This document shows positions 53,791 through 64,000 of a DNA stretch of 64,000 nucleotides, piece by piece (position 1 is the stretch's first letter; each line of letters starts with the position of its first letter). A program made the position numbers and the translations under genes. The stretch covers positions 248,001 through 312,000 of the forward strand of contig UCMW01000007.1 of the NCBI GenBank assembly GCA_900473745.1, in the 5' to 3' direction. Source of the stretch: Hyphomicrobiales bacterium (lineage in GTDB: Bacteria; Pseudomonadota; Alphaproteobacteria; Rhizobiales; Rhizobiaceae). The notes beneath the pieces were generated by a model. The model saw only the letters and a list, made by a program, of their open reading frames with translations. It was not told where the DNA came from and did not search any database.

Positions 53791-54456
53791 ATGGGTCTCA
53801 TGTATCTCATCGACACTTTGCGCCTCGATCCCGTCACGTCCATCAAGACGGGCCTGCGCATTGTTCACTTCGTCGGGCTCGCGCTCGGCCTGGGGGCGGC
53901 AACAGTCCTCGACCTCATGATCCTCAAGTTTTTTCTGAAGGGAAAAGTGACGACCGATCAGTGGAATGTCTTCCATTTCGGCTCGCGGATCGTCAATGCC
54001 GGCCTCATCCTTCTCTGGATCACAGGGCTCGGTTTCCTGGCCTACTACAGCGCCTTTGACCCCATCCGGCTCGGCAATGAAAAAGTCTGGGCCAAGATGA
54101 CGATTGTGCTCATCCTGACGATCAACGGGATCTTCCTCCATATGGCCGTTCTTCCCAAGGTCAAGGCACAGATCGGGCGCTCGCTTCTGGATGGCATGTC
54201 CACCGGACAGCGCAGCCTCTTCTTCGCCTCGGGCGCTCTGTCCGCCACGTCGTGGTATGTGCCCCTTCTCTTGGGCGCGATGCCACAGCTGAACTTCGTC
54301 GTCCCGATGACGACGATCCTTCAGGCCTATGCTCTCCTGCTTGCATTGGCGCTGCTGTTGACACAGGTCGTCCTTCTGGCGCTCCGCGAAAAGGACAGTC
54401 ACGGCGTGCCATCCCCTCGACAAGGTTGGACGGACCCTGTGATGGGAACGGGCTGA
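53791..54456 (+). CDS. Polytopic membrane protein of unknown function
   Basis: A 221-residue integral membrane protein with about five or six hydrophobic segments (for example VHFVGLALGLGAATVLDLMILKFF, VNAGLILLWITGLGFLAYYS, WAKMTIVLILTINGIFLHM and ALLLALALLLTQVVLLALRE). Conserved His residues near the membrane faces (IVHFVG, FHFGS, FLHMAV) recall small haem- or copper-handling families such as CopD/DUF2269, but no call is secure. The 268 bp upstream hold no other gene and no clear motif beyond an AT-rich stretch at 53675-53695. Confidence 0.65.
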   Translation: MGLMYLIDTLRLDPVTSIKTGLRIVHFVGLALGLGAATVLDLMILKFFLKGKVTTDQWNVFHFGSRIVNAGLILLWITGLGFLAYYSAFDPIRLGNEKVWAKMTIVLILTINGIFLHMAVLPKVKAQIGRSLLDGMSTGQRSLFFASGALSATSWYVPLLLGAMPQLNFVVPMTTILQAYALLLALALLLTQVVLLALREKDSHGVPSPRQGWTDPVMGTG

Positions 54457-54626
54457 TACTCTCCCAACAGGTCGGAGGACCTTTCCTGCGGGATCGGTCT
54501 TCCGACCAAAGATCAGAGTCTCGGGTGGCGCGAGACCAGGTTTGCGAACCCGTCACGGTTTCCGCTATTCGCCACGGGTCGAGCGTGCAACGCCACGACA
54601 GCCTCCGCGCCACACCAGGAGCCGTG

Positions 54627-55067
54627 ATGACTTCGATTGATATCCCGATCTCTGGCGAGATCACCGAACGTGTGCATCGGCTGATCCAGCGCGTCTACTA
54701 CGAAGACACCGATTTTTCCGGAGCCGTCTATCACGCCCGTTACCTGCACTTCATGGAACGCGCGCGTACGGACTATTTCCGCTGCCTCGGCATCGTGCAG
54801 TCGGCAGTCTTCGATGGCCCCGACGGCGGGCTCGCCTTCATGGTTCATCGCATGGAGATCGACTTCAAGTCTCCCGCCCGCATGGATGATCTCGTGACGA
54901 TTGCCACCCGTACGCAGACCGCACACGGCGCCAAGGTGGTCGTCGATCAGGAAATCCGTCGCGGCGATCAATTGCTCGCCGCAGCCAAGGTCGTCATTGC
55001 CGTCATCAATCGCAACGGTCGCCCTCGCCGCTTGCCCGAAGAACTCGTGAAGCTCCTGCTGGGCTGA
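54627..55067 (+). CDS. ybgC: Tol-Pal-associated acyl-CoA thioesterase YbgC
   Basis: A 146-residue hot-dog-fold thioesterase. The active-site motif YYEDTDFSGAVYHARYLHFMERARTDYFR carries the catalytic Asp and is typical of YbgC. The start at 54627 has AGGAG 6 bp upstream. YbgC precedes tolQ in many proteobacteria; it hydrolyses short acyl-CoA or acyl-ACP. The 245 bp before tolQ hold a hairpin at 55265. Confidence 0.92.
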   Translation: MTSIDIPISGEITERVHRLIQRVYYEDTDFSGAVYHARYLHFMERARTDYFRCLGIVQSAVFDGPDGGLAFMVHRMEIDFKSPARMDDLVTIATRTQTAHGAKVVVDQEIRRGDQLLAAAKVVIAVINRNGRPRRLPEELVKLLLG

Positions 55068-55264
55068 CCGGCAATCACCCCGAACGCCCGGTTGGTAACA
55101 CCTTTTTAACCTTAATCGGGTCTTACTTCGAGCCTGGAAGATTGTGCAATGCACGCCTTCCTTTGACCAAATTTTCATCCCAGAAGCACTTTGGGAGCTA
55201 AGGCGGGAAAAGGGTTTCGGCGGCTGCGCCCGCACAAGTTTTCCACCAGTAGAGCTCATGTCAC

Positions 55265-55287
55265 CGCCCGGTCCAACCCACCGGGCG
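55265..55287 (+). promoter_or_regulatory. Hairpin in the tolQ leader
   Basis: CGCCCGGT-(7 nt)-ACCGGGCG forms a perfect 8-bp stem followed by TTT, ending 25 bp before the tolQ ATG. It could attenuate read-through from ybgC or be part of a leader. The rest of the 245-bp gap (55068-55312) holds a T-rich tract near 55100 and no other feature. Confidence 0.45.
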
Positions 55288-55312
55288 TTTGGATTTCGGG
55301 GAATTGAAGGCG

Positions 55313-56032
<720 letters not shown>

Positions 56033-56056
56033 GGGCCGAGGAGCAGGAGACGCATC

Positions 56057-56512
56057 ATGGGTATGTCGGTCGGATCGGGTAGCAAGGGTGGCGGACGTCG
56101 TGGACGCCGTGGCGGTGGCCGCAAGGCTCTCGTCAGCGAAATCAATGTCACGCCCTTCGTCGACGTCGTGCTCGTGCTGCTGATCATCTTCATGGTCGCC
56201 GCCCCGATGATGACGGTTGGCGTGCCGATCGACCTGCCCCAGACCCGGGCCGGAGCAATGACCAGCGAAAACCAGCCGATTACCGTCTCGGTCAATCCGG
56301 AAGGTGAAATCTATCTGCAGGAGACGGCGATCCCGATCGAGGAAGTCGTGCCGAAACTGCAGGCGATCGCCACCACCGGCTACAAGGAACGCATTTTCGT
56401 ACGGGCCGATACCGCCGCCACCTATGGCATCGTCATGCAGGTCATGGCGCGGATCTCGTCCGCCGGCTTCACCAATATCGGTCTCGTGACCTTGCAGGAA
56501 CAGCAGAACTGA
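56057..56512 (+). CDS. tolR: Tol-Pal system protein TolR
   Basis: A 151-residue ExbD/TolR protein. A Gly/Arg-rich cytoplasmic start precedes one helix with the essential proton-path Asp36 (NVTPFVDVVLVLLIIFM), then the periplasmic domain with DLPQTRAGAM. Works with TolQ. 24 bp separate it from tolQ. Confidence 0.96.
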   Translation: MGMSVGSGSKGGGRRGRRGGGRKALVSEINVTPFVDVVLVLLIIFMVAAPMMTVGVPIDLPQTRAGAMTSENQPITVSVNPEGEIYLQETAIPIEEVVPKLQAIATTGYKERIFVRADTAATYGIVMQVMARISSAGFTNIGLVTLQEQQN

Positions 56513-56522
56513 TCGGACGGAC

Positions 56523-57599
56523 ATGAAGGGCAGCCTCTTCACATCCAGCTTTCTGCATGGACTGGTGCTCACCGCAGCACTGGTCAGCCTCGGCTCGCCC
56601 GAAAAGCTCGAAATCGCACCGATGGAGACCCTGCCGGTCGACATCGTCCCGATCGAGGAATTCACCCAGATCCAGAAGGGCTCCAAGGACGCACCCTTGG
56701 CGGAGAAATCCGCTCCCGTGCCGACCAAGAAGCCGGCAATCGCCGAGCCTGCCGAGAATATCGGCGACAACGAGGTCGACCTGAAATCTCCACCGACACC
56801 GTCGAAGCGACCGGTCGAGCAGGAAGTGGCCGCAGCGCCTGAGAAAGTCGAGACGCCGGCACCGACACCCGATCCGAAGCCCAATGAGGTGAAGGAAGTC
56901 GTCCAGGAAGAAACGGCACCGCCACCCGAGCCGGAACCACAGCCCGTGGAACCCGCGCCGGCAGAGGCCAAACCAGCGGAACCCGTACCTGCAGAAACGG
57001 CGGTTGCGGAAGACATCCCGCTGCCGGAGAATGCACCCGTGCCCCCTTCACGGCCGGAGCCCGAGATCGCCAAGCCCGTCGAGAAGAAGCCGGAGCCGAA
57101 GGCAACCGCCAAGACAGATGCGAAGAAGGACACCAAGAAGCAGGAAACTGCGAAGTCCAAGCCGCAGATGGAAAGCGATTTCAACGCCGACGAAGTGGCA
57201 GCCCTCCTCAACAAGACGGATGCGGCCGGCGGAGGTGCGAAGCGTTCCACCGACCAGGAAGCGCTCGGCGGCAAGACAGACACCGGCGGTTCCAAGCTCA
57301 GCCAGAGCGAGCTGGATGCGCTGCGAGGCGCCATTCAGCAGAACTGGCTGATCACGCCGGGCATGGCCGACGCGGCCGATGTCCGTATCCGCGTTACCTT
57401 CCGCCTCGACCAGAACGGCGAATTGATCGGCGACCCCGAGGCGACCGCGACCGGCGGCTCCCCTTCGGCGCAGCAGGTCCTCATGAGCGGCGCCGTGCGC
57501 GCCGTGCGCAAGTCCGCCCCCTTCACCAATCTTCCCCCGGACAAATATGACGCATGGTCTGAAGTTGTCGTCAATTTCGACCCCAGCGAACTGATGTAA
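56523..57599 (+). CDS. tolA: Tol-Pal system protein TolA
   Basis: A 358-residue periplasm-spanning protein. An N-terminal transmembrane segment (SFLHGLVLTAALVSLGS) is followed by a Pro/Glu/Lys-rich extended region of about 200 residues that should cross the periplasm and a C-terminal domain (LDALRGAIQQNWLITPGMADAADVRIRVTFRLDQNGELIG) that binds TolB and Pal. Low complexity in the middle is normal for TolA. It lies between tolR and tolB. Confidence 0.93.
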   Translation: MKGSLFTSSFLHGLVLTAALVSLGSPEKLEIAPMETLPVDIVPIEEFTQIQKGSKDAPLAEKSAPVPTKKPAIAEPAENIGDNEVDLKSPPTPSKRPVEQEVAAAPEKVETPAPTPDPKPNEVKEVVQEETAPPPEPEPQPVEPAPAEAKPAEPVPAETAVAEDIPLPENAPVPPSRPEPEIAKPVEKKPEPKATAKTDAKKDTKKQETAKSKPQMESDFNADEVAALLNKTDAAGGGAKRSTDQEALGGKTDTGGSKLSQSELDALRGAIQQNWLITPGMADAADVRIRVTFRLDQNGELIGDPEATATGGSPSAQQVLMSGAVRAVRKSAPFTNLPPDKYDAWSEVVVNFDPSELM

Positions 57600-57620
57600 G
57601 AGCTGAAAGGCTTGGTTAGA

Positions 57621-58925
57621 ATGAAAACTCTCCTCCTCCGCATTCTGCTGGTCTGTGCCGGCATGGCAGGCGCCTTCGTGGCACCCGCAAACGCAGCCGT
57701 CGAGATCAATATCAACCGCGGCAACGTCCAGCCGCTCCCGATCGCGATCACCGACTTCATCTCGGCTGATGGAATCGGCGCCCAGATCTCGGCCGTGGTC
57801 GAGGCCGACCTCAAGCGGTCCGGTCTCTTCGCACCGGTCAGCCGTGCCGCCTTCATCGAGAACATCCAGAACCCTGACCAGCCGCCGCGCTTCGAGGACT
57901 GGAAGGTCCTGAAGGCCGAAGCCCTGGTTGTCGGCCGGATCGTGCGCGAGCCCGATGGTCGCCTGCGTGCCGAGTTCCGCCTCTGGGATACCTTTGCCGG
58001 CCAGCAGATGATGGGCCAGCAGTTTTTCACCGATCCGAAGAACTGGCGCCGCGTCGCCCATATGATTGCCGACGCGATCTACGAGCGCGTTACCGGTGAG
58101 AAGGGTTACTTCGACACCCGTATCGTCTTCGTCTCCGAAAGCGGTCCGAAGATCGATCGCAAGCGTCAGCTCGCGATCATGGACCAGGATGGCGAAAACG
58201 TCCGCATGCTGACCAACAGCAACGATATCGTCCTGACGCCCCGCTTCTCGCCGAGCCGCCAGGAAATCACCTACATGTCCTTCGAGGGTGACCAGCCGCG
58301 CGTTTACCTGCTCCAGTTGGAGACCGGCGGCCGTGAAGTGGTCGGCAACTTCCCCGGCATGACCTTTGCCCCCCGCTTCTCGCCCGATGGCCAGCGCGTC
58401 ATCATGAGCCTGCAGCAGGACGGCAATGCCAATATCTACACGATGGACCTGCGCTCGCGCACCACGACCCGTCTGACGTCGACGGCCGCCATCGACACCT
58501 CGCCGTCCTATTCCCCGGACGGCGGTCAGATCGTATTCGAAAGCGACCGCGGCGGCCGCCAGCAGCTCTATGTCATGGGAGCCGATGGCTCCGGCCAGCG
58601 CCGCATCTCCTTCGGCGACGGATCCTACTCGACCCCCGTCTGGTCCCCGCGCGGCGACTTGATCGCCTTCACCAAGCAGTCCGGCGGCAAGTTCTCGATC
58701 GGCGTGATGAAGACGGACGGTTCCGGCGAGCGCATCCTGACCACCGGCTTCCACAACGAGGGTCCGACCTGGGCGCCGAATGGTCGCGTTCTGATGTTCT
58801 TCCGCCAGAACTCGGGCGCCGGTGGACCGCAACTCTATTCCATCGACCTCTCCGGCTACAACGAGCAGCTGGTGAAGACCCCGACCTTCGCCTCCGACCC
58901 GGCCTGGTCGCCGCTGATGGACTGA
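57621..58925 (+). CDS. tolB: Tol-Pal system protein TolB
   Basis: A 434-residue periplasmic protein. A Sec signal ([25 protein letters not shown]) is followed by a small N-terminal domain and a six-bladed beta-propeller made of repeats such as [17 protein letters not shown] and [17 protein letters not shown]. It binds Pal and TolA. The ATG at 57621 is preferred over a TTG three codons earlier because that codon sits against the ribosome site. It is followed by a terminator at 58933. Confidence 0.97.
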   Translation: MKTLLLRILLVCAGMAGAFVAPANAAVEININRGNVQPLPIAITDFISADGIGAQISAVVEADLKRSGLFAPVSRAAFIENIQNPDQPPRFEDWKVLKAEALVVGRIVREPDGRLRAEFRLWDTFAGQQMMGQQFFTDPKNWRRVAHMIADAIYERVTGEKGYFDTRIVFVSESGPKIDRKRQLAIMDQDGENVRMLTNSNDIVLTPRFSPSRQEITYMSFEGDQPRVYLLQLETGGREVVGNFPGMTFAPRFSPDGQRVIMSLQQDGNANIYTMDLRSRTTTRLTSTAAIDTSPSYSPDGGQIVFESDRGGRQQLYVMGADGSGQRRISFGDGSYSTPVWSPRGDLIAFTKQSGGKFSIGVMKTDGSGERILTTGFHNEGPTWAPNGRVLMFFRQNSGAGGPQLYSIDLSGYNEQLVKTPTFASDPAWSPLMD

Positions 58926-58932
58926 TGACGGA

Positions 58933-58956
58933 AAAGAGGCGCAATTGCGCCTCTTT
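58933..58956 (+). terminator. Terminator after tolB
   Basis: AAAGAGGCGCAA-TTGCGCCTCTTT is a perfect palindrome ending in a TTTCTC run, 7 bp after the tolB stop. It separates tolQRAB from pal, which has its own upstream region. Confidence 0.75.
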
Positions 58957-59090
58957 CTCGCCGTAAACGAGCTTCATTCGCCATCGTCGACACGTGATTT
59001 GACAGTTTGTTAACCATGATTGTTGGAAGCCGGTTAACCGCGATTGGTTATGGTCCGGCAACCCTAACAGAGAATTCAAGGAGACCGGCG

Positions 59091-59630
59091 ATGAGCCGCA
59101 TTCATTCCCCGGCCACGAGCCGTCTGCAGAAAATGGCAACCAACCCGGCCATGGTCGCTTTCGCCGTGGCCCTGGCCCTGGCAGGCTGCGCCAACAAGAA
59201 GAACCTGCCGAACAGCGCCGGTGAACTCGGCCTCGGCGCCGGTGGCGCTGGTGCCGCAACTCCCGGCTCGGCCCAGGACTTCACCGTCAATGTCGGCGAC
59301 CGCATCTTCTTCGACACCGATTCGACCTCGATCCGCGCCGACGCCGCCCAGACGCTCGACCGTCAGGCCCAGTGGCTGGCCCGTTACCCGAATTACGCGA
59401 TCACCATCGAAGGCCATGCCGACGAACGCGGCACGCGCGAATACAACCTGGCGCTCGGTGCACGTCGTGCAGCCGCCACCCGCGACTACCTCGCCCAGCG
59501 CGGTGTCCCGGCTCAGCGCCTGAAGACCATTTCCTACGGCAAGGAACGTCCGGTCGCCGTCTGCGACGACATTTCCTGCTGGTCGCAGAACCGCCGCGCA
59601 GTCACGGTTCTCGGTGGCGCCGGCATGTGA
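59091..59630 (+). CDS. pal: Peptidoglycan-associated lipoprotein Pal
   Basis: A 179-residue outer-membrane lipoprotein. The lipobox LAGC puts the lipidated Cys at 33. The OmpA-like peptidoglycan-binding domain carries FFDTDSTSIRADAAQTLDRQAQWLARYPNYAITIEGHADERGTREYNLALGARRA, with the Asp and Arg that hold diaminopimelate. The start at 59091 has AAGGAG 7 bp upstream; longer in-frame sequence upstream is unrelated. Confidence 0.97.
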   Translation: MSRIHSPATSRLQKMATNPAMVAFAVALALAGCANKKNLPNSAGELGLGAGGAGAATPGSAQDFTVNVGDRIFFDTDSTSIRADAAQTLDRQAQWLARYPNYAITIEGHADERGTREYNLALGARRAAATRDYLAQRGVPAQRLKTISYGKERPVAVCDDISCWSQNRRAVTVLGGAGM

Positions 59631-59660
59631 TCCGGGTAGACCCGCGATCACCAGAGCTTG

Positions 59661-59684
59661 AAGGCGGCCCCTGGGCCGCCTTTT
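59661..59684 (+). terminator. Rho-independent terminator of pal
   Basis: AAGGCGGCCC-ct-GGGCCGCCTT is a 10-bp stem closed by TTTT, 30 bp after the pal stop. Confidence 0.85.
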
Positions 59685-59791
59685 ACTTTTCTCCTTACTT
59701 TGGCCGAACTTGGTTGCTTTTTGCAGGCAATTGGGAAAACTCCTGTCGGCGCTGGTTCGGCGCAATTCGTCGCGAATACAGGAAAAGGAAC

Positions 59792-60790
59792 ATGAACAAA
59801 CTTGTGATGGCCGCTCTGCTAGCGACGGCCTCGCTGACGGGACTGCATGGCAGCGCAAACGCGTTTCAGCTGTTTCCGAACGTGCAACACAGCCAGAAGA
59901 ACCTGCCCGAGCACTCACCGAAGGCCGAAGTCCACCTGGCCCAGGCCACGGATCCGACGGTACGTGTCCAGCAACTCGAGGAAGAGATCCGCGCCCTGAA
60001 CGGCCGGATCGAGGAAATGAGCTTCCAGCTTCTCCAGATGCAGGAAACCATCCGCAAGCAGCAGGAAGACAACGAGTTCCGCTTCCAGGATCTCGAGAAG
60101 AAGAGTGGCTCACTGACACGTCCTGTGACCGGTGGCCAGCAGCAGGACTCGGTTGCCGAGATCATCACCGAGACCCCGGACGTCGGCGCTACCGCCGACG
60201 CCTCCGGTACCGGCCAGGCCCCGGGTGCTGCCCCGGGCGAACAGACCCTCGGCTCCATCGCGCTCGATGATAGCGGCTTGCCGGAGACCGCGACCCTGAA
60301 CGAGGGTGCCGTAGACAATGGCGCGGGCGCCCTGCCCGGCGTCGATACCGGCGTGACGGCCCCTTCGACCACCGCACCTTCCGCACCCCAGCAGACCGCC
60401 TCACTGAATTCAGAAGGCGACGTCTATCAGGTCGCCTATGCGCATGTGCTTTCCGGCGACTACTCTCTGGCCGAAAACGAATTCCGTGATTTCATCGCGG
60501 CCTATCCGAGCAGCGCGAAGATCGCCGATGCGCATTTCTGGCTGGGTGAGGCGCTCTACTCCCAGGGCAATTTCAACGAGGCGGCCAAGACCTTCCTCAA
60601 TGCCCATCAGTCCTACAACACCTCTCCCAAGGCACCCGAAATGCTGCTGAAGCTCGGCATGTCGCTCGCCGCCCTCGACAACACCGAGACCGCCTGTGCC
60701 ACGCTGCGCGAAGTCTCCAAGCGCTACCCCAAGGCTTCCCGCGCCGTCGTGTCCAAGGTCGCGAGCGAGCAGAAGCGCCTCAGCTGCTGA
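59792..60790 (+). CDS. cpoB: Tol-Pal cell-division coordinator CpoB (YbgF)
   Basis: A 332-residue periplasmic protein. Signal peptide 1-24, then a coiled coil (RVQQLEEEIRALNGRIEEMSFQLLQMQETIRKQQEDNEFRFQDLEKK), a Pro/Gly/Thr linker and C-terminal TPR repeats (YQVAYAHVLSGDYSLAENEFRDFIAAYPSSAKIADAHFWLGEALYSQGNFNEAAKTFLNAHQSY). CpoB couples Tol-Pal activity to peptidoglycan synthesis. The stop codon overlaps the tilS ATG (TGATG). Confidence 0.95.
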   Translation: MNKLVMAALLATASLTGLHGSANAFQLFPNVQHSQKNLPEHSPKAEVHLAQATDPTVRVQQLEEEIRALNGRIEEMSFQLLQMQETIRKQQEDNEFRFQDLEKKSGSLTRPVTGGQQQDSVAEIITETPDVGATADASGTGQAPGAAPGEQTLGSIALDDSGLPETATLNEGAVDNGAGALPGVDTGVTAPSTTAPSAPQQTASLNSEGDVYQVAYAHVLSGDYSLAENEFRDFIAAYPSSAKIADAHFWLGEALYSQGNFNEAAKTFLNAHQSYNTSPKAPEMLLKLGMSLAALDNTETACATLREVSKRYPKASRAVVSKVASEQKRLSC

Positions 60791-62124
60791 TGGCCGCCCC
60801 GCTCGCGGCAGGTTATGCCCTGCCCGAACTCTCGCCCGAAGCGGCGATCAACCATTTCCTCCACACTCTCAGCCGCCCGACCCGCCTCCTGATCGCCATT
60901 TCCGGCGGCAGTGATTCGACGGGATTGCTCGTCGCACTGGCCAGGGCCATCGCCGAGAACCGCTTTCCGCACACCCACACACTGACCGCTGGCACCATTG
61001 ATCATGGCTTGAGGCGCGCGTCGGCCGATGAAGCCCGACGGGTTTCCGAACTCTGTCACCAACTCGCTATTCCGCATCGCATCCTGCAATGGATGGGCGA
61101 AAAGCCCCAAACGGGCCTGTCCGCCGCCGCCCGCCTCGCACGCTACAGATTGCTGTCAGATGCAGCGGGCTCGCTGCGGGCCGATGCGATCGTCACCGGG
61201 CATACTTTGGACGACCAGATCGAGACGGTTGCCATGCGTTCGAGCCGATCGGCAAGCGACGCGCCCGGTCTGGCAGGCATGGCCCAGGCGACGCTGTATG
61301 CCGGCCGCCTCTGGATACTGCGTCCTTTTCTCCACACCCGCCGCAACGCGATCCGCGCCCATCTTCGCGCATTGAACATCGACTGGATCGACGACCCGAG
61401 CAATGAGGATCCGCGCTATGAACGGGTCCGGATCCGACAATCCGCTCCCGCCATTGATCCCGGTATGATCGAACAAGCCGGACACCGGCGCGAAACACTG
61501 TCGGCGGCAGCCGCCTCGTGGCTGAGCGAACACGTGGAAGCGAGACCGGGGCCAGTCGCAATCATTTCACTTCCAGAAGAAGGGGCCATACCACCCGAGA
61601 TGCGGGACCATGCGCTTGCAGCCCTCATCGCCGTGCTCGGGGGTAAACCTCACCGCCCCGCAGCGGCGAGCCTTGCCCGGCTCTCCGCAGCATTGGACGA
61701 GGGCTCCGATTTCCGCCTGACACTATCAGGTGCGCTTGCACTCCGTTGCCGGAAGCAGCTCTTCCTGCTCCGCGAAAGGCGCGGTCTTTTGCCGCTGTCG
61801 CTCGTCCCCGGCGAAAGCGGCATTTGGGATGGTCGCTACGCGATCGTGAACAACAGCGGCTCGGAGATCACCGTCATGCCCGGCCCGGCCGTAGAGATCG
61901 ACGCAGATTTGCCGGGAGCGGTCCGCACGGCACTCAACGGCACCACACCGCAAGTACTTGTAGGAAAGGGAATTTTTGCCTCACATCTGGAGCATGTGAC
62001 GATCAAACCCCGCCTCTCGCTCTATGCGGATTTCCTGCCGCTCTTCGACCTCCCGCTTGCCAATGCCATCGCCACCCTGCTGGGAGCTGAGCCGGCCCCG
62101 CCGCCCCTGTTTAAGACTTATTGA
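60790..62124 (+). CDS. tilS: tRNA(Ile)-lysidine synthetase
   Basis: A 444-residue enzyme that converts C34 of the CAT-anticodon tRNA-Ile to lysidine so that AUA is read as isoleucine. The PP-loop is SGGSDSTG (38-45), followed by the HTLDDQIET motif and a C-terminal tRNA-binding domain. It starts within the cpoB stop codon. The only tRNA gene in this window, tRNA-Met (CAT), is not its substrate if correctly assigned. Confidence 0.95.
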   Translation: MAAPLAAGYALPELSPEAAINHFLHTLSRPTRLLIAISGGSDSTGLLVALARAIAENRFPHTHTLTAGTIDHGLRRASADEARRVSELCHQLAIPHRILQWMGEKPQTGLSAAARLARYRLLSDAAGSLRADAIVTGHTLDDQIETVAMRSSRSASDAPGLAGMAQATLYAGRLWILRPFLHTRRNAIRAHLRALNIDWIDDPSNEDPRYERVRIRQSAPAIDPGMIEQAGHRRETLSAAAASWLSEHVEARPGPVAIISLPEEGAIPPEMRDHALAALIAVLGGKPHRPAAASLARLSAALDEGSDFRLTLSGALALRCRKQLFLLRERRGLLPLSLVPGESGIWDGRYAIVNNSGSEITVMPGPAVEIDADLPGAVRTALNGTTPQVLVGKGIFASHLEHVTIKPRLSLYADFLPLFDLPLANAIATLLGAEPAPPPLFKTY

Positions 62125-62153
62125 CAGAAAACGGTCCAAGGCCGTCCGTTTGC

Positions 62154-62182
62154 CTTGGCAAGGATGCGGCGCGATCCTATGT
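62154..62182 (+). promoter_or_regulatory. Heat-shock (RpoH-type) promoter of ftsH
   Basis: CTTG (62154-62157), an 18-bp spacer and CCTATGT (62176-62182) match CTTG-N17/18-CYTATNT at every defined base, as does the rpoH promoter at 1612. Transcription would start near 62189, leaving a leader of about 46 nt. It lies in the 110-bp tilS-ftsH gap. Confidence 0.6.
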
Positions 62183-62195
62183 TACGTGTTAATTC

Positions 62196-62214
62196 TGCGG
62201 AACCGCGTTCCGCA
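62196..62214 (+). promoter_or_regulatory. Hairpin in the ftsH leader
   Basis: TGCGGAA-ccgcg-TTCCGCA is a perfect 7-bp stem with a 5-nt loop, ending 20 nt before the ftsH ATG and close to the predicted transcript start. No T-run follows. Function is unknown. Confidence 0.45.
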
Positions 62215-62234
62215 CCACAGGTTCGGGGAGTTCA

Positions 62235-64000
<1,766 letters not shown>

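Overview
The window is GC-rich chromosomal DNA from an alphaproteobacterium, almost certainly a member of the Rhizobiaceae (Rhizobium/Agrobacterium/Sinorhizobium relatives). This rests on gene content and order (ruvCAB, ybgC, tolQRAB, pal, cpoB, tilS, ftsH), a DctABD dicarboxylate uptake locus with a sigma-54 promoter and paired DctD-type sites, a serC-motif-like leader RNA, a GT21 glycosyltransferase, a DUF1236 protein, and two RIME-like palindromic intergenic elements. No phage, IS element, CRISPR array or rRNA was seen. There is one tRNA gene.

Layout. 1-8.5 kb: end of a pseudouridine synthase, a DMT exporter, the heat-shock sigma factor rpoH, an ABC transporter pair, a large acidic single-span membrane protein, and purA. 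8.6-20.9 kb: a second DMT transporter, a PPP-type phosphatase, two small secreted or membrane-anchored proteins, an aldehyde dehydrogenase and a DadA-like flavoenzyme, ung, a small operon ending in a GT21 glycosyltransferase, a GMC dehydrogenase with its Tat-targeted small subunit, gloA, and an RHH protein. 21-28.4 kb: dctA divergent from dctBD, then an Ldh2-type oxidoreductase, an HpcH/HpaI aldolase and a spermidine-synthase-like protein. 28.4-35.1 kb: two RIME-like elements in opposite orientation flank a dipeptide epimerase, mnmA, tRNA-Met, an AT-richer orphan gene with a HEPN-like motif, a ThuA/Gfo-Idh-MocA pair and a lytic-transglycosylase-like lipoprotein. 35.2-47.7 kb: a Tim44-like protein, a bd-type oxidase operon with a 37-codon third gene, serCA behind a structured leader, a CorA-family transporter, an outer-membrane protein, an MCP and a luciferase-like monooxygenase. 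47.9-64 kb: the ruvCAB region carrying two AbrB/PIN toxin-antitoxin modules, a chain of start/stop-coupled genes, the complete Tol-Pal system, tilS and the first 588 codons of ftsH.

How the parts work together. RpoH and FtsH, at opposite ends of the window, both follow a match to the alphaproteobacterial heat-shock promoter CTTG-N18-CYTATNT, and both have a short leader hairpin. FtsH is the known protease for RpoH, so this fits a feedback circuit. DctB/DctD sense dicarboxylates and activate dctA. TolQRAB-Pal-CpoB link inner and outer membranes during division. The most unusual feature is the DNA-repair operon ruvCAB. Both of its gene junctions hold a different AbrB-type antitoxin plus PIN-type toxin pair, and the second toxin overlaps the ruvB start codon.

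Start codons were chosen from Shine-Dalgarno position and family length, so several proteins begin downstream of the longest possible reading frame. All functional calls come from motif and family recognition by eye, with no database search.
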